Shown here in pieces: positions 33,519 through 43,935 of a stretch of 64,000 bases of DNA. Each line of letters begins with the position of its first letter. Position 1 is the first letter of the stretch. The notes below the pieces were generated by a model, which saw only the letters and a list, made by a program, of their open reading frames with translations, was not told the origin of the DNA and searched no databases. Origin of the DNA: an uncultured bacterium (GTDB lineage Bacteria; Patescibacteriota; Gracilibacteria; Absconditabacterales; Absconditicoccaceae); assembly GCA_947168815.1 (NCBI GenBank), contig CAMVNG010000001.1:248001-312000 (forward strand), given 5' to 3'. The translations under genes and the position numbers were made by a program.

Positions 33519-34277
33519 TTAATTACGTTTCTTAAATTCAAAGCGCAGGTTTTTCAGCTCCTCGAGCAAGAAAGCTTTTGAGAGATTCTCATCATCCACC
33601 TGCTGATGATAAGAAAAGAACTGGTTTGCATTCTGACGTAGCATAACAGTATACTCATCATCCTTCTCACAGCTATCAAGATAGTCTTCAACTACCTGAA
33701 GTTGATTCGTAAACAGATGTGGACAATCAACGCTAATAACACATTTTACTGGATTTCTCCTTGTGATATAAGCAACCACTGCCAAAAGCAAATTCATAAA
33801 AGCCATGATAACTGGAGTTTGTTGCCATACATCAAATTCTCCTATACGAGCCTCAAGCCATACTGCATTCCATCCTTCAAAGTGAAGAGCACAATAACAA
33901 GTATAGAATGATTTAGGTTCTGGTCTAACTTCATTAAAACCAGGAAGTAGCATGTAGAATTCTTCTGTAAAACCCACAGAATCAAACTCAGGATTAGCTG
34001 CATCAAGAAGATGTTGATAAAGTCGTTCATTCTCAATTTCTCCAGAATTTTTCATAGAAAGTCTTTCTGAAAAAAGAGAAATAAACAAGTTTACCAGTGC
34101 TTTTAACTCTCCCTCGTTCATACGAACTAAAAGAAAGTTAAGAATCGAATCATAACGATGAGTATAATGATACTCCAAGATTGAAAATTCATACTCATCG
34201 GAAACCAAACGAGTTCCTTCCTCGTTGTGAGTCCCAAGAGCAATCATTTTCCTCAATAAATTTTTGTACTGCTCCAT
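33519..34277 (-). CDS. Thymidylate-synthase-like protein with altered active site, TGA-free gene
   Basis: 252 aa. It follows ThyA order end to end: MEQYKNLLRKMIALGTHNEE resembles the ThyA start; FYTCYCALHFEG matches the catalytic-Cys block (LAPCHAFFQFY in E. coli); ARIGEFDVWQQTPVIMAF matches QRSCDVFLGLPFNIASYAL; DCPHLFTNQLQVVEDYL matches DTHLYSNHMDQ. A Cys and the His of the last block remain, but the paired Arg before the Cys block, Gln of QRS and Asn of PFN are changed, so normal dUMP methylation is doubtful. The eight glycines are all GGN. It sits alone with its own terminator. Confidence 0.6.
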   Translation of the reverse strand: MEQYKNLLRKMIALGTHNEEGTRLVSDEYEFSILEYHYTHRYDSILNFLLVRMNEGELKALVNLFISLFSERLSMKNSGEIENERLYQHLLDAANPEFDSVGFTEEFYMLLPGFNEVRPEPKSFYTCYCALHFEGWNAVWLEARIGEFDVWQQTPVIMAFMNLLLAVVAYITRRNPVKCVISVDCPHLFTNQLQVVEDYLDSCEKDDEYTVMLRQNANQFFSYHQQVDDENLSKAFLLEELKNLRFEFKKRN

Positions 34278-34370
34278 AAACTTTATATTTTTTTCAACAC
34301 TTTTTTATTTTTACATTACTCTACGAATTCGATAAATCAAAATCAAGGAAAAGAATATATTAATTATTAA

Positions 34371-34640
34371 TTAATATTTATTTTTTTCTTTTTCTTTATC
34401 TTTATCTTTTTCTTTTACTTTTTCTTTACGTTTTGGTTTGGTTTTTGTTTGGTTTTATTTTGATATAACCTTGTTTAGTCTTTTGTTGTTGTTTGTTTTA
34501 ATTTCAGTTACTATCAGGTTATATTTTGTTTATATTTTGTTTATATTTTGCTTTGCTTTGATTAATTTTAGTTTATAGTTTGATAATAATTTGGTAATAT
34601 TTTGATTTCTTTTTGATTTACTCTTTTTTATTCTAGGTTT
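34371..34640. other. Strand-asymmetric T-rich noncoding stretch
   Basis: About 270 nt in which the plus strand is mostly T with some G: first pyrimidine tracts (TTTTTCTTTATCTTTATC), then GT-rich text with short repeats (TTATATTTTG three times near 34530). No ORF of useful length on either strand. It separates the TS-like gene from the 34760 gene. It could be a long leader, a replication-related element or a matrix of slipped repeats; no DnaA-box cluster was seen. Confidence 0.5.
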
Positions 34641-34711
34641 CCAAAAGTCAAATACTCTTATAACCTAAACAAAACCAAAAATTTTCAATAACAACATTTT
34701 AAAAATAAAAA

Positions 34712-34733
34712 AAAGAAGACAAACGTCTTCTTT
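34712..34733 (-). terminator. terminator of the 34760-35332 gene
   Basis: AAAGAAGAC (34712-34720) pairs with GTCTTCTTT (34725-34733); on the minus strand a T-rich tail follows. Confidence 0.8.
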
Positions 34734-34759
34734 ACATTAATAAACTTATGATTCAAATC

Positions 34760-35332
34760 TTATAACTTTCAAAGCAAATCTCATAATTTTTCTTCTTGAT
34801 CTGCTTTAATATCTTTAGCCATTTGTTCTCTTCACATAGTATCAATAACTGCTTCCCATTTCTTTAATCTCATTTCTCTTTCAGCATCAATTGCTTGAGC
34901 ACTTTGTTCATCATCTACATTTTCTTTTCTCAAGATTTGAAGATTCATCTGTTCTTCAACATAGATTTCATAAAGTCTAAGCATTTGGAATGACCAAAGT
35001 TCTGATATCGTTTTTACGACACTTTGATCTCAACTCTTAACAGCAATATATAATTCATTCTTTTGAGTTGCTTCATCTAACTTTAATTCATAATCACTTG
35101 AAAATGAACCAGTTACTAATTTTTCTAATAAAGCCCAATCAAAATCATCTCCTAATTCATCTGGTGTAAGAAATGGTACATATGAAAACTTAGAAAGATA
35201 TTCTGTATACCACAATTGATCCTCTGCATCTCATTGAATAGGACCATATAGTTTTTCATACTTTTCTACAATTTCTTTTTTATCTGGCTTTTCTCTCATT
35301 TCATCAATGAAAGCCTGGAAATTAAAGAGCAT
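34760..35332 (-). CDS. Hypothetical soluble protein
   Basis: 190 aa, acidic, mostly helical, no signal or TM. Aromatic N-terminal half (EDQLWYTEYLSKFSYVPFL) and a long charged C-terminal helix (DAEREMRLKKWEAVIDTM). Not recognised. It uses TGA sparingly (four by my reading). Monocistronic with a clear terminator. Confidence 0.7.
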
Positions 35333-35416
35333 ATTCAACTTACATTAAAAATAAAAGTCAAACTTTTCTTAAAGAGACTTATAGTAAAAAATTTCACAAT
35401 TGCAAGTAAAAAATGC

Positions 35417-35444
35417 TTGCAAATAACAAGGAAAAAGATATATA
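35417..35444 (+). promoter_or_regulatory. tRNA-Leu promoter
   Basis: TTGCAA (35417-35422), 16-nt spacer, TATATA (35439-35444), 18 nt before the tRNA 5' end. The -35 also forms half of an inverted repeat TTGCAAG/CTTGCAA. Confidence 0.65.
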
Positions 35445-35462
35445 AAAACTTGTCAAGTCAAT

Positions 35463-35544
35463 GCTCAGGTGATGGAATTGGTATACATGTACGCTTGAGG
35501 TGCGTATGCCGTACGGCTTGTGGGTTCGAGTCCCATCCTGAGCA
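35463..35544 (+). tRNA. tRNA-Leu(GAG)
   Basis: Acceptor stem GCTCAGG/CCTGAGC (35463-35469, 35537-35543), anticodon loop TTGAGGT with anticodon GAG, a long variable arm (class II, TGCCGTACGGCT) and T-loop GGTTCGAGTCC. CCA is not encoded. Followed by its own terminator. Confidence 0.95.
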
Positions 35545-35575
35545 TATTATAGAATAAGAATTCAGCAATATAAAC

Positions 35576-35606
35576 CTTCTAGTTAATAAGAGACTAGAAG
35601 TTTTTT
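35576..35606 (+). terminator. tRNA-Leu terminator
   Basis: CTTCTAGT (35576-35583) pairs with ACTAGAAG (35593-35600), followed by TTTTTT. Confidence 0.85.
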
Positions 35607-35653
35607 ATTTATATGTTTTTATTGAAATCATCAATAATCTTTGTATATTAGTT

Positions 35654-35674
35654 TTGCCAAATCATTATACAGAC
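35654..35674 (+). promoter_or_regulatory. 21-bp element shared with 44930-44950, upstream of the sugar dehydrogenase
   Basis: 21 nt starting TTGCCAAATC and ending TATACAGAC. An identical copy lies at 44930-44950 on the minus strand, upstream of the other arm of the polysaccharide cluster. It contains a TATACA that could be a -10 box, so the transcript would begin just before the hairpins of the leader. Confidence 0.65.
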
Positions 35675-35725
35675 CGAATCGAAACAATTAATAACTAAAG
35701 ATTCGTCTGTCTTTAGTTCTTTTTT
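35670..35725 (+). promoter_or_regulatory. leader with mutually exclusive hairpins (putative attenuator)
   Basis: Hairpin A pairs CAGACCGAATC (35670-35680) with GATTCGTCTG (35700-35709). Hairpin B pairs AACTAAAG (35693-35700) with CTTTAGTT (35711-35718) and is followed by C and six T, a classical terminator. The two share 35700 and hairpin B's loop contains A's right arm, so they cannot both form. The terminator ends 5 nt before the dehydrogenase ATG. Regulated read-through is inferred; the signal is unknown. Confidence 0.6.
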
Positions 35726-35730
35726 GAAAA

Positions 35731-37008
35731 ATGAAAGAAATTGTAACAGTTATCTGAATGTGATATGTTTGATTTCCAACAGCTTGTGCAATTGCTAAAT
35801 CATGATCATATCAAGTATATGGATATGATACAAACGAAGATAAAATAAATAAAATCAATAATAAAATAGCTCCTGTCGATGATAAATTAGCAGAAAAAGA
35901 TATTTTAGAAGTTGATATTAAATGAGTATTAAATCCTGATATTCTTTGAGAATCTAAATATATACTCATTTGTGTTCCTACTCCTATTGATGATCAACAT
36001 AATCCTGATTTAACTCCTGTCATTTCTGCGACTGAAACAATAGCAAAATACTTAAAAAAATGACAATATATTATCCTAGAATCAACTGTTAATCCTTGAG
36101 TATGTAATGAGACAGTTATCCCAATTCTAGAAAAAACATGATTAAAATGTTGAATTGATTTTGAAGTATGACATTGTCCAGAAAGAATCAACCCATGAGA
36201 CAATAAGTGGAATGTTTATAATATCAACAGAAATGTATGAGCAACTACTAGAGAATGAACTAAAGTCTTAGCTAATTTTTATAGATCATTTCTTCATGCA
36301 GAAGTAAATGAGATGAAAGATATAAGACACGCTGAAGCAACCAAAATAGTAGAGAATACATTTAGAGATATCAATATAGCTTATGTAAATGAATTAGCTA
36401 AATCTTTTGACAAATTATGACTTGATATAATAGATGTAATTAGATGAGCTTCTAACAAACCATTTGCATTTATGGCTCATTATCCATGATGTTGAGTATG
36501 AGGACATTGTATTGCAGTAGACCCTTATTATTTAATAGATAGAGCAAAAAAAGCATGATTTGATCATAAGTTTTTAAGAATAGCACGTGAAGTTAACAAT
36601 TCTATGCCAAAATATACAATAGATAAATTATTCATAGCATTAAATAAAATATGAAAGTCATTGAAATGAACTAAGGTAGGATTATTATGATTATCTTATA
36701 AAAAAGATATTGCAGATATGAGAGAAAGTCCTGCTTTTGAAATTTTGAAATACTTAAGAGAATATGAAGCAAATATCGAAATTTACGAACCATATAATTT
36801 AGAAAAATCTACATGTAAATCATTAGACGAAGTGTTAAGTAAATGTGAAGCTATAGTTATAGCAGCTAACCATACAGAATTTGTAGACAATTTAAAAATA
36901 GAAAGTCTTAATAATTCAAATATTAAAGTAATTGTAGATTGAAAGAATTGTTTAGATAAAGAAAGTTTTGAATGAAGTAATATCATATACACGGGCATTT
37001 GAAGGTAA
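35731..37008 (+). CDS. UDP-glucose/GDP-mannose dehydrogenase family (WecC-like nucleotide-sugar 6-dehydrogenase)
   Basis: 425 aa. N-terminal NAD domain VIGMGYVGFPTACAIAKSG, middle ESTVNPGVCNETVIPIL and HCPERINPGDN, and catalytic Cys block YPGCGVGGHCIAVDPYYL. The GVGGHC form is that of UDP-HexNAc dehydrogenases (WecC/WbpA), not UDP-glucose dehydrogenase (GYGGSC), so the product is probably a UDP-HexNAc uronate. First gene after the putative attenuator; a methyltransferase follows by 23 nt. Confidence 0.88.
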
Positions 37009-37031
37009 TAATTTATATTATATAATATGTA

Positions 37032-37676
37032 ATGGAAAAAGAAAAAACACTAGAGCAAAAATATGAAAATTCTAGTTCAATTTCAGCAATTTATCCTTCA
37101 TTTTATTTAATACAAAAAGATTATAAATTAGATGAAAAAAAATGCATCGATTTATGAGCAAGTAATTGAAGATATTTAAAACTAATGGGAAAATGAAGCT
37201 GCTGAGTTGAATATTCCAATATTGATATAGAATATTGTAAAAAAAACTGATTAAACGTTATAAAATGAAATTTAAACAAAGATTTTAATTTCTTTATAGA
37301 CCAAAATTTTGATTTTATTTTTACTTCTCATGTTATAGAGCATCTCGAATCACCTTATCTTTTCTTAAAGAGAATTCATAATTTTGGAGGTAAAGACGCC
37401 AAACTAATATTATGATATCCAATAGAGCATACAATTATAGGATTGTTTGATCCATATTTTAGCCATGATGGACATTTATATGCTTTTTCGCACGCAAATA
37501 TAAAAAAATTATTAAATGAAACATGATTTAAAATAGAAAAAATATACTATAATATTCCTTTAGCTTGAAGATTTAAATTGTTTAATTGGATACAAAGGAT
37601 TGTTCAACCATTACCATATCGAATGGTTAGCCGACGAAGTAATGCTTTATACATTGTTGCTCAAAAAAAGATCTAA
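37032..37676 (+). CDS. Class I SAM-dependent methyltransferase
   Basis: 214 aa. SAM motif I CIDLGASNGRYLKLMG; motif with FDFIFTSHVIEHLESPYLFL (the conserved H-x-x-E-H of MetW/UbiG-like enzymes); C-terminal GRFKLFNWIQRIVQP. Placed in a polysaccharide cluster, it probably methylates a sugar. Its stop overlaps that of the convergent glycosyltransferase. Confidence 0.8.
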
Positions 37677-38854
37677 CATTCTAAAAGATTTTTATTAATT
37701 ATCCTCCAACTAAATTCTTCTTCTACTATTTTTCTGCTTTTTAATCACATTTTTTTAATATCCATCTTAATTATCGTATTTAAAGATTCATATACTGAAT
37801 CTTTCGTTATTGTATTTAATAAATATCCATTTTCTCATTCATAAACTAATTCTCTTGTATACTCTCTATCTTCTATAATTAATGGTAATCAACAGGATGC
37901 CGCTTCCCAAAACACATTACTTCTACTTCATGGCCATACTCAAACATCTGCCATATTAAAATAATTTGGCAACTCTTCGTTTTTTATAAACGGAATGAAT
38001 GTAACAAAATCTATTAATTTATTATCTTCTACAAACTCTTCCATTTTATTTATATAAGATTGATCTCAGTTTCAAATAAAAAATAATCTTAAATTTTTAT
38101 TATTTTTACGCAATTTTCAAAATGCTTCTAATAACTCCATATTCTTTTTACTTTCATTAATTTTTCATGCATTAACAAAAACTATTTCATTATCTTTTAT
38201 ATTATATTGTCTTCTCATTTTATCTCTAATATCTTTACTTGGTTTAAACAACTCTGTATCTGCTCATAATGGTATTATTTCTATCTTTGTTTTTCTTGAT
38301 AAAAAATATTTCTGAGCAAAAGCTTTTTCATTAAATCACGTTGCTACTATTTTATTTGAATATTTTGTTATAATTGGTCTATAAAATATTTTTCGTAACG
38401 TGACATATAATTTTTTTAATATTGAATCTATTGATGTGTTATATTCTGCTTCATGAGTATCTATAATAATTTTTACAGATTTATTATAAAAAATTTTATA
38501 AAAATAAGCCCATATATTATTAGGTTTTATTAAATCATGACATATAATAACATCTGGTTTAATTTTTTTTAAATTTTTTAATATTCACATAAATACAACC
38601 AAAGCACTTGTTGGTATTTCGAATATCGATTTTAATCTTTTTATTACGATTCATTCTTCTTTGAATTCTCAAATTTTCATTATTCTTCCTCATAAAATAT
38701 TTTTATATGTTGTCTCATAATTTGGGAAAGGATAATTTCTATTTGAGGTTAATACAAAAACTTTATCTCATTTTTTTATTTCTTCTCTTGCTAAAAAAGC
38801 TTCTTGATATCCAAGTTTTAATGTAAAATAATCAGATATATGTGCTATTTTCAT
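37673..38854 (-). CDS. GT4-type glycosyltransferase
   Basis: 393 aa. GT-B fold: N-terminal ISDYFTLKLGYQEAFLARE, nucleotide-binding half with VFVNAGKINESKKNMELLEA and the C-terminal donor block GSRSNVFWEAASCGLPLII (E-x7-E region altered). Last gene of the minus-strand operon; its ATG overlaps the stop of the methyltransferase by one base (TAATG). Confidence 0.85.
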
Positions 38855-39552
38855 TATCTCTTTTTCAAAACATAAAATAAATCTCAACATAATAAACTAG
38901 GCCACCAATTTCTTAGTTTATAAAATATTCATGTTCAACTTACTTCAACTACCTCAAATCAAAATTCTTTTAAGAATCTACTAAATTCAGCTTTTGTGAA
39001 CATATGACAAGTTGAACCATCCCATCAGATATTTTTCCATTCAGATTCAGCAAATCAACAAGTTTCAGGATAATATCAAAAAAGAAGTTTTAATCTTCTG
39101 TATATAAATCACATGTTATTAACTTCTAAAATGAATATTCAATTTTCTTTTAATATTCTGTTAACTTCTTTTAATGCTCAATTTAAGTCATATATCCATT
39201 CAAAACATACTAAACTATTCACCACATCAAAATAATCATCTTTAAACTCCATTTTCTCATTCATATCATGAACCATATATGTTATATTCTCTCCCCCTAC
39301 TAAATTTTTACACTGTTCTATACGAGAACTACTAATATCAATTCAATAAATATTTTTATACTTACCAACATTTTTCTTACAAAATTCTCAATTTCAACAA
39401 CCAATATCAAGAATATTATCTCACGATTGTTTTCAATATTTTTCTAGCAACTTTAAAGAATAGTCAACTCTAGATATTCAGAATTTATTTATTAATTTTA
39501 ATAAAGTATTAGAAAACCTTGTTTCAGTTGTTTTCCCATATTGCTGTTCCAT
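38854..39552 (-). CDS. Class I SAM-dependent methyltransferase
   Basis: 232 aa. Motif I NILDIGCGNGEFCKKNVG, then GIDISSSRIEQC, FDVVNSLVCFEWIYDLNGAL and LKENGIFILEVNN. Likely acts on a sugar, perhaps the amino group or a hydroxyl of the dideoxyaminohexose made by this operon. 22 nt after the preceding GT4 gene. Confidence 0.85.
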
Positions 39553-39574
39553 TTTTTCTTGCGATTTTCACATT

Positions 39575-40744
39575 CTAGAATCAGTAAGATTTTAAAAATT
39601 CATCCTTAATAGCCTTCACGTCAAAATGTCCCTTAATTAAACTTATACAATTCTGACTATTTTTTCATATTTCTGTTTGTCTTACTAATCATTCAAATAA
39701 TTTCTCTTCATCATAATCTAATACTAATCATGATCATGCATATTCATCTATAAACGGTATATCAGCCTGTTTAGTTACTACTGCTGGTGTTCAACATGCT
39801 AATGCTTCTAAACTAGCTGTAGATGTTTGCTCAAAATGACTAGGAGCCATAAAATAAACATCACTATCTACATAATATTTCTTTGTTTCTGGATAATAAA
39901 CTGCTCAAGCAAATATAACATTACTTTCTATACCTAAATCCTTAGCTAATTGTTTTAACGTATTTTCAAATCAATCATCTCTTCAAACAATTATCAAATA
40001 ACTATCATCATACTCTTTATGATATTGTGAAAACACTTTAAGCATCATATCTGTTGCTTTATATTCATGTATTCTTCATACAAATAATATCACCTTAGAA
40101 TCATTTGAAATATTATATTTTTTTCTTATTTCTCAAAGCTCCGGTAATTTCTGAAATTTTGTATAATCAACCATCAAAGGAATCAACTTAATATGTTCCC
40201 TTTCTACTCAAAATCTTTCAACTTCTTCAAATTCATCATTTGTTTGAACTGTTACATATTTTGCATTTATCATCATTTCCCTTGCCCATGTTTTATCAAA
40301 GAATTTCTTTATCAAACTCTTATAATCATTAGTATATGGAACTGTTCAAAATGGAGAAACAACATAAGGAATATTATACTTTTTACAAGACTTATAAGCA
40401 TAATAACTACAAAGATTCCTAAAATCTGCTATATGAACAACATCAAATCTCTTAATATTCTCATTTAATCGCTTTTTATACCCTCTAGGTATAGGAAATT
40501 TCATTTTCACTACTAATTTATTACTGAGATTCTTAAAATAATGAACCTTAATTCAATCTACTTCTTCATATTTTTTATCATATCTATTTTCATTATCAAA
40601 AACATCAGTTGCTGCACATTCAACATTATATCAATCCTGTACAAGTTGTACTCATAAATCATACATCACTCTAGGAATTCATCCATAACTCCACGCTGGA
40701 TAAAAATATGGTGTTATGAATAGAATACTTTTTTTATTTCCCAT
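39575..40744 (-). CDS. GT4-type glycosyltransferase
   Basis: 389 aa. Glycine-rich acceptor loop FYPAWSYGGIPRVMYDLG; VILFVGRIHEYKATDMMLKV; donor motif HFEQTSTASLEALACGTPAVV (E-x7-E). Uses activated sugar to extend the polysaccharide. Its start overlaps the end of the aminotransferase gene by 11 nt, so translation is coupled. Confidence 0.9.
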
Positions 40745-41834
40745 AAAATTCCTTTATATTTAAAACAATATAATCAATTTCTTCATCCGTTATAAATGGA
40801 TGAACAGGTAATGATAATATTCTTTGTACCTGATTATCTAAATTTGATAATTTTAAATCAGAATACTTTCAATCAAAAAATGGTTGTTTATGAATTGATA
40901 TAGGATAATGAATTAATGTTGGGATTCACTTCTCCTTTAAATATGTCATCAATTCATCTCTTCTTTCACACTGTATCACAAAAAGATGAAAAGTATGTGT
41001 TGATCATTCTCTTAATCAAGGCAATTGAATTTCTGGAATTCACTGTAATCCATCAATATATTTTTTAGCTACATGCCTTCTCTTCTCTGTATTCTCATCA
41101 ATATGCTTAAGCTGAACTCTCAAAATTGCAGCTTGCATTTCATCTAACCTTGAATTTACTCAAAACAACTTATGTTCATATCTTGTCTCTTGTCCATAAT
41201 TTCTAATCATCTTACACTTTTTATAAATTTCTTCATCATTCGTAACAATAGCTCAAGCATCACCATATGCTCATAAATTTTTGGTTGGATAAAAACTAAA
41301 ACATCATGTATCTCAATAATTACCCAATTTGATTCAATTAAACTCTGTAAAATGAGATTGTGCACAATCCTCAACCAAATAAAGTCCATGTTTATCACAT
41401 ATTCTTTTAATCTCTACTATATCACATGAATGTCCATAAATATGAACAGGCATCACAGCCTTAGTCTTATCTGTTATTTTTTCTTCAATCAAAACACTAT
41501 CAAGACAATAATATTCATCAGTATCTACAAATACAGGGATTGCTCAAACATCTAATATCGCTAAAGTAGTCGCAACAGCACTATGTGATGTTGTTATAAC
41601 TTCATCTCATTCTCAAACTCACAAAGCCATAAGAGAAATTTTTAGTGCATCCAATCAATTTCATATTCATATACAATATTTTGATCAATTTTTTTGAGCA
41701 AATTCTTCTTCAAAAGAAGAAACTTGTTTTCATAAAATAAACCATCATGAATTCAATACTTCATGAATAGCACTATCCATTTCTTCTTTAATTAAACTAT
41801 ATTGTCTTTTAAAATCATTAAACAAAATTTCCAT
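40734..41834 (-). CDS. fdtB: DegT/DnrJ/EryC1 sugar aminotransferase, likely dTDP-3-keto-6-deoxyhexose 3-aminotransferase
   Basis: 366 aa PLP enzyme. Blocks [39 protein letters not shown] and the PLP-lysine loop FYPTKNLGAYGDAGAIV. Its position directly after a 3,4-ketoisomerase gene points to 3-amination (FdtB/QdtB/TylB type), giving dTDP-3-amino-3,6-dideoxyhexose. Gene symbol by context. Overlaps neighbours by 1 and 11 nt. Confidence 0.82.
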
Positions 41835-42241
41835 TATTTTATTCACTTTGCATTTAAAAAATCTTCATAATTTCTTATATAATCTTTCTCATCATATACT
41901 GATGAAGCAACCACTAAAACAATACAATCCTCTGTAAACTGATCCATGGTATGCCAAACCATCTTTGGTATTAACAATCACTCATTAGGTTGATTTAATA
42001 CTATTTCTTGTTTTTCATATCAATCATCAAATATCATCCTTAATGATCATTTTAATACAAACATCACCTGATCTGTTTCATAATGTGCATGTTTTCATCT
42101 TATGCACTGAGGATTTTTGGTATTATAAATATAATATACCCTTTTTATTTCGAATGGAATATCTTTATTTCATTCAAAAAAAGTCAAAGAACCATCATCT
42201 CAAGAATCCTTTTTAGGCAAAATTATTTTTTTAATTTCCAT
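41834..42241 (-). CDS. fdtA: WxcM-like cupin, likely dTDP-4-keto-6-deoxyglucose 3,4-ketoisomerase
   Basis: 135 aa cupin. The motif IRGKHAHYETDQVMFVLKG holds the conserved His pair of FdtA/QdtA; LLIPKMVWHTMDQF is the second cupin strand. It moves the keto group from C4 to C3 ahead of amination. FdtA and QdtA differ in C4 stereochemistry, which I cannot read from sequence. One-base TAATG overlap with fdtB. Confidence 0.82.
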
Positions 42242-42971
42242 TTCTTTTTGATTGAATAAAATTACTTGCTTTAAGCATTGAATCAAAAGTTCATGTATCT
42301 AGCCATTCTCCTGATAATTCTACTGCTTTTAAATTTCACTCTTGCCTATATAAATCATTAATATAAGTTATCTCATATTCTCATCTTGCTGATTTTGGTT
42401 GTCATATACATTTATTAAAACAAGTATTATCATAGATATACGCTCAAGTAACAGCATAATTAGACTTTGGATTAGCTGGCTTCTCTTCTAACGATAATAC
42501 TTTCCCATTTTCATCAATCTCTGCGATTCAGAACCTCTTAGGATCCTGTACTTGCTTAACAAATACTGTTGCTCATCATTTAAAATTAGCTATCTCCTCC
42601 TTTATCTCTTTTGCATTTTCAAAAAGATTATCTCACAATAACAATACACATTCTTCAGTTCATACATAATCCTTTGACATCCACAAACCATCTGCAATTC
42701 ATGTTGGTTGTGTCTGTATAGCATACACTATCTGTATTTTTCTATTATACTTCTCCCTAAATTCTTCTCATGATCATAAAAGATTCACAAAAGCATGTAT
42801 ATGTTCTGGATTTGTAATTATCAAAATTTTATCTATTCAAGATTCCAATAGAATTTCTAATGGATAATAAATCATAGGCCTATCATATATAGGCAATAAA
42901 TGCTTATTGATAGCCTTCGTAACAGGATGTAATCTTGTTCCGAATCATCAAGCAAGAATAATTCCTTTCAT
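42231..42971 (-). CDS. rmlA: Glucose-1-phosphate thymidylyltransferase
   Basis: 246 aa; family members with the full allosteric tail are ~290, so this is the short form. N-terminal [38 protein letters not shown], then [24 protein letters not shown] and [18 protein letters not shown]. Makes dTDP-glucose. Overlaps fdtA by 11 nt. Confidence 0.92.
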
Positions 42972-42981
42972 GAGTAATTAA

Positions 42982-43932
42982 TTAAGAAAGATAAAATTGT
43001 ATTGTTCTTTTTATTCCTTCATTAAACATCACTTTAGGCTCCCATCACAATTCATTCTTAATTTTAGATGCATCTATTGCATATCTTTTATCATGACCTG
43101 GTCTATCTGCAACAAATGAAATATATTTCTCTTCATCTTTTCACATTTCTTTCAATATCAATTTCGTTATCTCTAAATTTGTATACTCATTATTTCATCA
43201 TACATTGTAAATACTTCAAGATTCTCATTTTGTAAATATTGTTCGAATTGCATCACAATGATCTTCCACATATAACCAATCTCTTATGTTTGAACCATCA
43301 CCATAAACAGTAACTGGCTTACCATTTTTTAACAAATCAATAAAATGAGGAATAAGTTTCTCATTATCCTGATTGGGTCAATAATTATTTGAACATCTAG
43401 AAATTGAATAATTTATTCAAAAAGTTCTACCATATGCTTTAACTAACATATCTGCAGCTGTTTTTGATGCACTATAAGGAGAACTTGGATTTAACGGAGT
43501 TGTTTCCTTAAAATATCAAGAATCTGGGATATCTCAATATACTTCATCTGTAGATATCTGATGGAATCTATTAAGATTATATTTTCTATATAAATCTAAC
43601 AAATTTTGAGTTCAAATAACATTTGTCTCAGTAAAAATCTTTGGATTCTTGATACTATTATCAACATGTGACTCAGCAGCAAAATGTATAATATCTGTTG
43701 GATTATATTTCTTAAATACTTCTTCTAATTTATCCAAAACTCTTATATCTACTTTTTCAAAAAAATAGTTCTTTGAATTTTTTACATCATCACTTAAGTG
43801 CTCTAATTTTCATGCATAAGTAAGACAATCTACATTAACATAGTCATTTTCTGGGAACAAAAGCACATACTTATTCAAGAAATTTGAGCCTATAAACCCA
43901 GCTCATCAGGTTACAATAATCGTTCTTTTCAT
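42982..43932 (-). CDS. rmlB: dTDP-glucose 4,6-dehydratase
   Basis: 316 aa SDR enzyme. NAD motif [37 protein letters not shown], active-site [20 protein letters not shown] (Tyr/Lys) and [16 protein letters not shown]. Converts dTDP-glucose to dTDP-4-keto-6-deoxyglucose. 10 nt before rmlA and 3 nt after the GT2 gene. Confidence 0.94.
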
Positions 43933-43935
43933 CTC

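Noticed and set aside
34278-34700. A/K-rich coding region on the minus strand
   Set aside because: Stops (TAA) interrupt all frames within 20-30 codons and there is no plausible start.
34278-34760. Chromosomal origin with DnaA boxes
   Set aside because: No TTATCCACA-like boxes and no dnaA or dnaN nearby; kept only as a low-complexity region.
37673-37676. Frameshift joining the methyltransferase and glycosyltransferase
   Set aside because: They are on opposite strands and merely share stop-codon bases.
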